From Lachnospiraceae bacterium (lineage in GTDB: Bacteria > Bacillota_A > Clostridia > Lachnospirales > Lachnospiraceae): a DNA stretch of 46,111 nt. The notes beneath the pieces were generated by a model. That model saw only the letters and a program-made list of their open reading frames with translations. It was not told where the DNA came from and made no database searches. Each line of letters opens with the position of its first letter. Position 1 is the stretch's first letter. The position numbers were made by a program, and so were the translations under genes. The DNA lies in contig JAFUOI010000004.1 in the NCBI GenBank assembly GCA_017482005.1, positions 1 to 46,111 on the forward strand, read 5' to 3'. Of the stretch, positions 40,208 to 46,111 are shown in pieces.

Positions 40208-41197
40208 TTAATTCTCCTTTATTGTAAGCAGAAGGAGTTCCATCGTCAGTTCAAAATTAACATTTGCACGAAGTCTCGCTTTTGCTTTTTCAAGTGCATC
40301 CAGAATAATCTCTATTCCTTCATAAGCACTCTGATTTGACACTTTTTTAATATACTGTATTTCATCTTTAAAAATCAAGTGATTGACATCATTTGTCGCT
40401 TTAAATAACAAAACATCGCGATACCATACGGACAAAATATCAAGGTAATCGTTGATATCGATCTTATAGTCATTGATCTTCTTAATGGCTGACATAATCT
40501 CCGTAATTTCCATGTCACGGATGTATTTAAGAAGGCTGACAGCTTCTGTCTTAATATTGTCAAACTCCTCACTTGCTGCAAGCGCTTTTGCTTTACCAAG
40601 GTTACCCCTTGCAAACGCTGTACACACATCCGCTTTGTAATCCGGAATATGGATATCCTGCATCAGGTATTTTTTAATCACATCATCCGGAACCGGCTTC
40701 ATGTTTAACACAACACAACGACTCTGAATGGTCGGAAGAAGTGCTTCCAGATTGGAAGTAAGCAGCAATATAACCGCATAAGCCGGCGGCTCTTCCAGTG
40801 TTTTCAAAAGCGCATTCTGCGCCTGTACCGTCATCTTTTCAGCTTCATTGATAATGTAAATCTTCCACGGACTGCTGTATGGCTTGATGACCACATCATT
40901 ATTCACTCCGCCGCGAATATCTTCCACGCCGATGGTCGCCGGTTTTTCGTGCGTCACTTTAATGATATCCGGATGGTTACCGGATACTGCCTGCTTGCAG
41001 GAATGACATTCATTACAAGGCTCTGTATCATTGTTTTCACATTGTAGTGCCATTGCAAATATTTTGGCAATGAATTCTTTTCCGCTGCTGCGCTCACCAT
41101 TGATAATGTACGCATGTGAAATCTTTCCTGATTCCAGCGCATTTTTAAAATGATCCACTATCTGTTTTTGTCCGTAAATATCTTTAAAGTTTGGCAT
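40208..41197 (-). CDS. holB: DNA polymerase III delta' subunit
   Basis: A clamp-loader subunit of 329 residues. FKDIYGQKQIVDHFKNALES, the P-loop-like INGERSSGKEF, the zinc module CENNDTEPCNECHSC and the segment ALLKTLEEPPAYAVILLLTS are typical. AGAGGG precedes the ATG. It belongs to the yaaR-holB-ricT block. Confidence 0.93.
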   Translation of the reverse strand: MPNFKDIYGQKQIVDHFKNALESGKISHAYIINGERSSGKEFIAKIFAMALQCENNDTEPCNECHSCKQAVSGNHPDIIKVTHEKPATIGVEDIRGGVNNDVVIKPYSSPWKIYIINEAEKMTVQAQNALLKTLEEPPAYAVILLLTSNLEALLPTIQSRCVVLNMKPVPDDVIKKYLMQDIHIPDYKADVCTAFARGNLGKAKALAASEEFDNIKTEAVSLLKYIRDMEITEIMSAIKKINDYKIDINDYLDILSVWYRDVLLFKATNDVNHLIFKDEIQYIKKVSNQSAYEGIEIILDALEKAKARLRANVNFELTMELLLLTIKEN

Positions 41198-41228
41198 ATG
41201 TTTTCCCTCTTAATTGTAATATCCTGAT

Positions 41229-41669
41229 TTATGTAAAAATATCGAGAAGAAGCCCCCGTATCTCACCTATCATATTCAGAATGGCGATATGGTCCTTCTC
41301 GTCTTTTACAAGTTCTCTTGCCAATTCATCAAGGGTGTCATCCACCTGCTTGATAATACCGTAAACTCTGTGCCTTCCCCGTCGGTCAAGAAAGTTTTCT
41401 CTTGAAAATTTGTGACTGCGCGACACAACTTCATTCATAAAAGATTTGATCAATGTCCGATACTTTCGCATATCACGGATGTCCATCTTTTTGGAAATCC
41501 TGTCGCCCTGCCTTGTAATCTCCTCCATCATGGAAGTAAGCCTTACCTGCAAATCCTGTTCCTGTATATGGCTGGCGAGCATGAATTTAAAATTACCGTC
41601 TGCCGGAGCCGTTTGATTTACCTGTTCCGTCTGAACGACAGGCGCTGCCTGCGTTACTTTAATATCCAT
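41229..41669 (-). CDS. yaaR: YaaR-family (DUF327) protein
   Basis: A 146-residue, mostly helical protein of unknown role, conserved next to holB in Firmicutes. [20 protein letters not shown] and [20 protein letters not shown] are the family signatures. A strong GGGAGG ribosome binding site is present. It lies 31 bp before holB. Confidence 0.9.
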   Translation of the reverse strand: MDIKVTQAAPVVQTEQVNQTAPADGNFKFMLASHIQEQDLQVRLTSMMEEITRQGDRISKKMDIRDMRKYRTLIKSFMNEVVSRSHKFSRENFLDRRGRHRVYGIIKQVDDTLDELARELVKDEKDHIAILNMIGEIRGLLLDIFT

Positions 41670-41705
41670 GAACCCGCCTCCCTTCTTTATATCATAATTT
41701 ACATA

Positions 41706-42293
41706 TTATATCTGCTGCAAGATAAACTGCTCAATTTCTTTGAGGCAATCTTCAAGATTTTCATTTACAAATTCTTTCTCAATACCTGCCTGCTTTTTTT
41801 TGTCTTCTGAAAAGTCCGCCTCATCTGCCAGAAAACGGCGACACATTTCGGAATATTTGGGATTTTCCTGTCCTTTTTCACGATCAAGTGCTCTCTGCAA
41901 ACGTATTCCGTCATCCAGGCTAATCATTATCGGAACAACTTTTTCTTCACCATAATAGTGTTTTGTCTTTAAAAAAGATTCTATCGTTCCGATCATGATA
42001 TAATTGTTTTCAGAAAGGTTTACATCCTGACTGTCAGCGGTAAAATAATGCCATCGGCCCAGACATGTCTCGTAAGTTCTGCATTCTATGACCTGACCTT
42101 TTTCGCACATAGTTTGCATCACTTCTTCTGTTACAAAATGGTATTCTACACCTTCCTGTTCTCCGACGCGAATCGGTCTAGTGGTATAAAGAACAATTTT
42201 TTGTAAAGAAAGTTTCTTGTTCTGAATTAAATTTTTATATATGGTGTCTTTTCCGGATGAGCTTTTGCCCATCAGATAAAAAATCTTTGCCAT
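41706..42293 (-). CDS. Guanylate-kinase-like protein
   Basis: A 195-residue P-loop protein. The Walker A motif is GKSSSGKDT, and TTRPIRVGEQEGVEYHFV matches the GMP-binding region of guanylate kinases. The C-terminal part (YSEMCRRFLADEADFSEDKK) departs from standard Gmk. It sits where Bacillus has tmk-yaaQ. Clostridia often have this second guanylate-kinase-like gene beside yaaR; whether it phosphorylates GMP is unknown. Confidence 0.85.
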   Translation of the reverse strand: MAKIFYLMGKSSSGKDTIYKNLIQNKKLSLQKIVLYTTRPIRVGEQEGVEYHFVTEEVMQTMCEKGQVIECRTYETCLGRWHYFTADSQDVNLSENNYIMIGTIESFLKTKHYYGEEKVVPIMISLDDGIRLQRALDREKGQENPKYSEMCRRFLADEADFSEDKKKQAGIEKEFVNENLEDCLKEIEQFILQQI

Positions 42294-42315
42294 CTTTTCT
42301 TTGTATTCCCTAAAA

Positions 42316-43728
42316 TTATACTTCGATTACCCGAATCATGTTTGTATTACCGGACACGCCTAAAGGAACTCCGGCTGTTAATACAGCAACATCTCCTTTA
42401 TTAAGGTAGCCTGCTTTCTCTGCAAGTCGTGTTGCATCGTCAAACAAGTTCTCAGCCGTTTCCTCTTTCATCATCAGAAGCGGCTGAACACCCCATGACA
42501 GGCTCAGCTGTCTGCAGACTCGCGGATTGACACTGCATCCGATGATCGGACAGCCCGGTTTGTATCTTGAAATCATATTTGCCGTAAAACCGGACATAGT
42601 TACTGTAATAATCGCACTTGCATTTAAATCCATTGCCGTCGTACATGTCGCATGGGAAATGGCGGTTGTAATGTCGTATTCTCCATTGGTTGTAATCTTC
42701 TGTAAACGGCTTTTGTAATCAATGTCCTCTTCTGTTCTTTCGGCAATTTTCGCCATTGTCTTTACTGCTTCGATCGGATATGCACCTGCAGCACTTTCTC
42801 CGGAAAGCATGATAGCTGTTGTTCCGTCGTAGATTGCATTTGCTACGTCCGCTGTCTCTGCTCTTGTCGGTCTAGGATTGGTAATCATCGACTCCAGCAT
42901 CTGCGTAGCAGTGATGACATGTTTACCCTGCGCAACTGCTTTTTTGATCATCATCTTCTGAAGACTAGGTACTTCCTCAAGAGGAACTTCCACACCCATA
43001 TCTCCTCTGGCTACCATAATACCGTCGGACACTTCCAAAATTGCGTCAAGGTTTTCGATACCCTGCATATTTTCAATCTTCGCAATAACCTGTGCCTTAC
43101 TTCCGAACTCATCCAAAATCTTACGGACTTCCAAAATATCCTCTTTACTTCTGACGAAAGAAGCTGCAAGAAAATCATATCCCATCTGGGCACAGAATTT
43201 AATATCTTCATAGTCTACATCCGAAATAAAAGGCATGGAAAGTTGTGCTCCCGGGGCGTTGATACCTTTATGATTAGAAACCTTTCCACCGTTCACAACG
43301 CGGCAATGAATTTCCTCACCCTCAATCTTTTCAACCGTCATCTCAATCTTACCGTCATCGATAAGAATTGTGCTTCCCACCTGAATATCGTTTTTTAAAT
43401 TTTTATATGTGATTGCAGCTTTTTCCTTTGTGCCGAGCATTTCTTCCGTTGTCAGAATAAACAACTGGCCACTTTCAAGTTCTGCTTTTCCGCCTTCAAA
43501 ATCACGTAATCTGATCTCCGGCCCTTTTGTATCTAATAATGTAGCAACCGGAAGGTTTAATTCACTGCTTATTTTAATCACTTTTGCAAGTTTCTGTTTT
43601 TGTTCTTCATGTGTTCCGTGTGAGAAATTAAATCTGGCAACATTCATTCCTGCAAGCATAAGCTCACGAAGGACTTCTTCACTCTCACTTGCCGGTCCGA
43701 TTGTACAGATAATTTTAGTTTTTCTCAT
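42316..43728 (-). CDS. pyk: Pyruvate kinase
   Basis: It converts phosphoenolpyruvate and ADP to pyruvate and ATP. The protein is 470 residues long, without the extra C-terminal PEP-utiliser-like domain found in many Bacilli. TKIICTIGPASESEEVLREL, LDTKGPEIR, AKIENMQGIENLDAILEVSD and VARGDMGVEVPLEEVP show the active site. AAAGGCGG precedes the ATG. It lies between the decarboxylase and the guanylate-kinase-like gene, inside an otherwise conserved housekeeping cluster. Confidence 0.97.
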   Translation of the reverse strand: MRKTKIICTIGPASESEEVLRELMLAGMNVARFNFSHGTHEEQKQKLAKVIKISSELNLPVATLLDTKGPEIRLRDFEGGKAELESGQLFILTTEEMLGTKEKAAITYKNLKNDIQVGSTILIDDGKIEMTVEKIEGEEIHCRVVNGGKVSNHKGINAPGAQLSMPFISDVDYEDIKFCAQMGYDFLAASFVRSKEDILEVRKILDEFGSKAQVIAKIENMQGIENLDAILEVSDGIMVARGDMGVEVPLEEVPSLQKMMIKKAVAQGKHVITATQMLESMITNPRPTRAETADVANAIYDGTTAIMLSGESAAGAYPIEAVKTMAKIAERTEEDIDYKSRLQKITTNGEYDITTAISHATCTTAMDLNASAIITVTMSGFTANMISRYKPGCPIIGCSVNPRVCRQLSLSWGVQPLLMMKEETAENLFDDATRLAEKAGYLNKGDVAVLTAGVPLGVSGNTNMIRVIEV

Positions 43729-43776
43729 TTTTATTTCCGCCTTTCCTATAATGTCTATCAGTATATTATCTCACTT

Positions 43777-45243
43777 TCAGGAAGTGATTGCAATGTATAT
43801 TTCATTTAAAAGAGGGTCTGAAGGTCCCTGGATATTAAGACCGATTTCTTTATATTTTTCTATCTTTTTCCATACTTCTTCCGTTATTTTTTCGCCCGGA
43901 ACCAAAATAGGTGATCCCGGCGGATAAAGATAAATATATTCTGCACTGATTTCCCCGATACCATCCTTCCAAAGTATCTTTTTCTGCTTTCCCTCTATGG
44001 CTACCTTTATTGATAATTCGGCATTTCCTGCTGTTTTTTCTGCATAATTTATATATGCTTTTGCCAATTCATTTTTATGGCAGAGCGTTTTGTCTATTTC
44101 TTTCAATGCATGTAAAAGCCGGTCAAAACCTTCCTCTGTATCATAAATACTCGTCATCGCCAAAACATAATTTTCAGAAATCATTTCCATCTGCAACCGG
44201 TATTTTTCCAACAGATCCTTTGCCAGCTCTTTGCCCCTGTAGGGAACTCCTTTCCGATCTGTCAAACCATCTGCACATATAACTATTTTTGATGCATCCC
44301 AATCAGCATGAAATTGTTCGCTGACATAATCTTTATGAAGAACAAATAACTTCTGTAATTCTGTCGCTTTTTTGTAAAAATTCTGCAGATGCTCCTGGTA
44401 TTTATTAAAATAGTCCTTTCCATGTCCATGCAACATATGGAGGCATCTCGTCATAGACGCCATCAAAACATAAGACGGACTGCTTGTCTGAAAAATTTGA
44501 AGATATTCCTTTACTCTTGACTGCATGGCTTTATTGCTGCAAATGTGAAGAAGTGCTGTTTGTGTTAAGCTTGGCAACGTTTTGTGCATGCTTTGAATTA
44601 CGATATCTGCCCCCTGTTTTACTGCGCTTGCAGGAAAATCAGGATGAAATCCCAAGTGGGAGCCATGTGCTTCATCTACAATCAAAATTCCATCTCTTTT
44701 ATGAACAACGGCAGCGATTTTTTCTATATTTGAAACAACACCTTCATATGTCGGTGAGGTAATAAAGACAACTTTTGCATTACTCTTTTCCATGGCAACT
44801 TCAATATCTGCTGCTGAAATTGCACCTAGAATGTAGCTTTTAACATTTGTCTGCTGCGGATATACATAGGTTGCCCGAAGACCTTTTAAATACATTGCAT
44901 GGTATGCTGATTTATGAGAATTTCTGGCGAAAATAATCGTATCATTATCGTTTGTGGTTCCGCATATTGCAGCCAAAATGCCACAGGTACTTCCGTTGAT
45001 TAAAAAAAAGGTTTTCTCTGCTCCATAAAGCTGTGCTGCAAATTCCTGCTCGTTTTTTATGATATTTTCCGGACAATGCAGATTATCAAACCCTTTAATC
45101 TCAGTAATGTCCATTTTCATAATATTCATAAAAGAATCCTGTGTTTCATTTCTTTTATGACCCGGCATATGAAATGCATATTCATCCGAGTTCCCCAGTT
45201 CTATTAATTTTTCATGTAATGTTTTATTTATTATTTCCTGCAC
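43777..45243 (-). CDS. Orn/Lys/Arg decarboxylase family protein (YaaO-like)
   Basis: A PLP-dependent basic amino acid decarboxylase of about 488 residues. FHMPGHKR opens the domain, LINGSTCGILAAICGTTNDN and VDEAHGSHLGFHPDFPAS surround the cofactor, and the PLP lysine is in QSMHKTLPSLTQ. The substrate (lysine, arginine or ornithine) is not set. The frame stays open to 45339, but that part contains the terminator of the previous gene and the likely promoter, so translation should begin later. No ATG is available: GTG at 45243 is my choice, TTG at 45264 the alternative. Ribosome binding is weak for both. Confidence 0.85.
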   Translation of the reverse strand: MQEIINKTLHEKLIELGNSDEYAFHMPGHKRNETQDSFMNIMKMDITEIKGFDNLHCPENIIKNEQEFAAQLYGAEKTFFLINGSTCGILAAICGTTNDNDTIIFARNSHKSAYHAMYLKGLRATYVYPQQTNVKSYILGAISAADIEVAMEKSNAKVVFITSPTYEGVVSNIEKIAAVVHKRDGILIVDEAHGSHLGFHPDFPASAVKQGADIVIQSMHKTLPSLTQTALLHICSNKAMQSRVKEYLQIFQTSSPSYVLMASMTRCLHMLHGHGKDYFNKYQEHLQNFYKKATELQKLFVLHKDYVSEQFHADWDASKIVICADGLTDRKGVPYRGKELAKDLLEKYRLQMEMISENYVLAMTSIYDTEEGFDRLLHALKEIDKTLCHKNELAKAYINYAEKTAGNAELSIKVAIEGKQKKILWKDGIGEISAEYIYLYPPGSPILVPGEKITEEVWKKIEKYKEIGLNIQGPSDPLLNEIYIAITS

Positions 45244-45282
45244 TTTATAATACCCATAATTCTGCAATGTTTCTGTTTTAGT

Positions 45283-45291
45283 ATAGCATAT
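45283..45291 (-). promoter_or_regulatory. Extended -10 promoter of the decarboxylase gene
   Basis: On the minus strand TGCTATACT (about 45281-45290) is an extended -10 element downstream of the preceding terminator. It lies inside the longer open frame, which argues against a start at 45339. Confidence 0.5.
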
Positions 45292-45297
45292 GATTTT

Positions 45298-45371
45298 ATA
45301 AACAAAAAGCACTTTCCGGCAGTAATATTTCCCATGCATTTCAGCATTTCATTACTACTGGAAAGTGCTTT
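45298..45371 (-). terminator. Long terminator hairpin after the lipoprotein gene
   Basis: AAAAGCACTTTCC pairs with GGAAAGTGCTTTT across a long loop (about 45305-45318 with 45359-45372), and the helix continues with GTAGTAAT/ATTACTGC. On the minus strand TTTTTGTTT follows. It lies a few bases after the lipoprotein stop. Confidence 0.8.
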
Positions 45372-45374
45372 TCA

Positions 45375-45821
45375 TTATTGCATTTCCTGTACTCTTTTTA
45401 AAAGATCCTCATGATAAAAAAGAGAGGATTCTTTTTCTTCTTCTATAGATAATACATTTTTTTCACTCAATGTAACCTTATAGGTATATACTTTTCCGTT
45501 TTCAAGGTCATCCGGAAGATAATAGACCAAATATAATGTATCTGTACCAACGTCATCCATATTAAATTTGTAATCCTGAATATAGGTATTACTAAACATA
45601 CTTTTCTTAAATTTTGACCTTACTTCATCTAAGTTTCCTTTTTCAGAAAAGCATATCCATTTGTAATTCTGTTCACTGTCTGATTTCAATATTGCATTTA
45701 CGGATTTTCCGGATGAACTGATTTCTACCGTTTTTGATATTTCCGGTTCCATAAACGCACATCCCTGTAACAGCAACATAGTCCAAATTAAAACTAAACA
45801 AAGTAATAGCCCTTTTTTCAT
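45375..45821 (-). CDS. Hypothetical lipoprotein
   Basis: A 148-residue exported lipoprotein. The signal peptide MKKGLLLCLVLIWTMLLLQG ends at the lipobox LLQGC. The mature part is polar and beta-rich (YKWICFSEKGNLDEVRSKFK, YLVYYLPDDLENGKVYTYKV). No family is recognised. The start at 45821 is preferred over an ATG seven codons upstream because AAAGGGG lies 7-8 bp before it. It is monocistronic, with its own promoter and terminator. Confidence 0.78.
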   Translation of the reverse strand: MKKGLLLCLVLIWTMLLLQGCAFMEPEISKTVEISSSGKSVNAILKSDSEQNYKWICFSEKGNLDEVRSKFKKSMFSNTYIQDYKFNMDDVGTDTLYLVYYLPDDLENGKVYTYKVTLSEKNVLSIEEEKESSLFYHEDLLKRVQEMQ

Positions 45822-45893
45822 AATATACCCCTTTCTCTTCAATTTTTCTTTAAATGTAATTTATTTCGTTGAAAAACATACCTTCACTATTAT

Positions 45894-45921
45894 TTTATAT
45901 ACACTCTTATTAATAAATCAA
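45894..45921 (-). promoter_or_regulatory. Putative promoter of the lipoprotein gene
   Basis: On the minus strand TTGATT (45916-45921) and TATAAA (45894-45899) have 16-bp spacing in an AT-rich spacer. Confidence 0.4.
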
Positions 45922-45932
45922 TACATATTTGC

Positions 45933-45959
45933 AAAAAAAAAGAAGCTAATGCTTCTTTT
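45933..45959 (-). terminator. Terminator of the tRNA transcript
   Basis: Stem AAGAAGC/GCTTCTT (45940-45946 with 45951-45957), 4-base loop, followed on the minus strand by a run of T (45933-45941). It lies just after tRNA-Lys. Confidence 0.85.
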
Positions 45960-45965
45960 CTTCCA

Positions 45966-46038
45966 TGAGCCACCGGGGACTCGAACCCCGGACAACTTGA
46001 TTAAAAGTCAAGTGCTCTACCACCTGAGCTAGTGGCCC
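45966..46038 (-). tRNA. tRNA-Lys (anticodon TTT)
   Basis: A full 73-nt cloverleaf on the minus strand. The acceptor stem GGGCCAC/GTGGCTC has one G-U pair, the anticodon arm is CTTGA-CTTTTAA-TCAAG with anticodon TTT, and the T arm is GTTCGAGTC within CCGGG/CCCGG. The discriminator is A. CCA is not encoded; it must be added after transcription. Confidence 0.97.
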
Positions 46039-46061
46039 GTATTTCTGTATATATCACAGAA

Positions 46062-46111
46062 TGCCCAGAACCGGACTCGAACCAGTGACACGAGGATTTT
46101 CAGTCCTCTGC
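46062..46111 (-). tRNA. tRNA-Phe (anticodon GAA), partial
   Basis: The 3' part of a tRNA on the minus strand, cut by the window edge. The anticodon arm GAGGA-CTGAAAA-TCCTC gives anticodon GAA, the T arm is ACTGG-TTCGAGT-CCGGT, and the 3' acceptor strand TCTGGGC with discriminator A follows. CCA is not encoded. It is 23 bp upstream of tRNA-Lys and likely in the same transcript. Confidence 0.93.

Noticed and set aside
43756..43790. Inverted repeat at the decarboxylase stop as a terminator or pyk operator
   Set aside because: The stem is short and no U tract follows; a promoter for pyk could not be fixed either.

Overview
The window looks like a chromosome segment from a spore-forming, anaerobic Firmicute of the Lachnospiraceae type (Clostridia). 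This is inferred from gene content: NrdG2-type radical SAM activase, spmA/spmB, ricT, a FabK-based type II fatty-acid locus, a MsmX-like ATPase, BspA-like surface protein, DUF1002, and strong AGGAGG ribosome binding sites with moderate-to-low GC. The species cannot be named. Most genes lie on the minus strand; only nrdG2-like, the DUF885 gene, the AEC transporter and spmA-spmB are on plus.

Region 1-8.8 kb: the 5' end of a secreted protein, a 158-bp palindromic element, an RNase H with an N-terminal hybrid-binding domain, a zinc-ribbon membrane protein, tadA, an NrdG2-like activase, a CdaR/PucR-type regulator, an orphan carbohydrate-ABC ATPase with a clear terminator, a GNAT acetyltransferase, and a translationally coupled pair of membrane/zinc-ribbon proteins followed by a second palindromic element.

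Region 8.8-18 kb: a 1357-residue BspA-like surface protein, a DUF1002 exported protein, a serine hydrolase, a 450-bp repeat-filled spacer, and metG under a T-box leader with a near-consensus promoter.

Region 18-31.7 kb (accessory): a DUF885 protein; an Rpn-type PD-(D/E)XK gene flanked by 14-bp inverted repeats; a MarR regulator resembling FabT; a membrane-anchored Mrr-like nuclease overlapping an ABC-2 exporter operon; AEC transporter; DHH phosphoesterase; PEBP-like lipoprotein; AraC regulator; spmA-spmB; a deleted remnant of the Rpn gene whose end sequence forms the 3' end of spmB; and an AT-rich patch with an orphan LytTR regulator and small membrane proteins.

Region 31.7-37.6 kb: the fatty-acid locus acpP-fabK-fabD-fabG-fabF-fabZ-fabH. 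Two perfect 13-bp TTTGA-N3-TCAAA palindromes, one at the acpP promoter and one between fabK and fabD next to a terminator, fit a FabT-like MarR such as the one at 21.1-21.5 kb. fabK has no ATG at its expected start and probably begins at CTG. Acetyl-CoA carboxylase genes are not present here.

Region 37.6-46.1 kb: rsmI, trmN6-like, ricT, holB, yaaR, a guanylate-kinase-like gene, pyk and an Orn/Lys/Arg decarboxylase. This is a variant of the Bacillus yaaO-tmk-yaaQ-yaaR-holB-yaaT-yabB-yabC cluster. A lipoprotein, tRNA-Lys(TTT) and a partial tRNA-Phe(GAA) close the window. I see no CRISPR array, rRNA or complete classical insertion sequence, and no clear new defence system. The most unusual signals are the Rpn unit with its remnant, the FabT-box/terminator layout inside the fab locus, the CTG start of fabK, and the palindromic elements.
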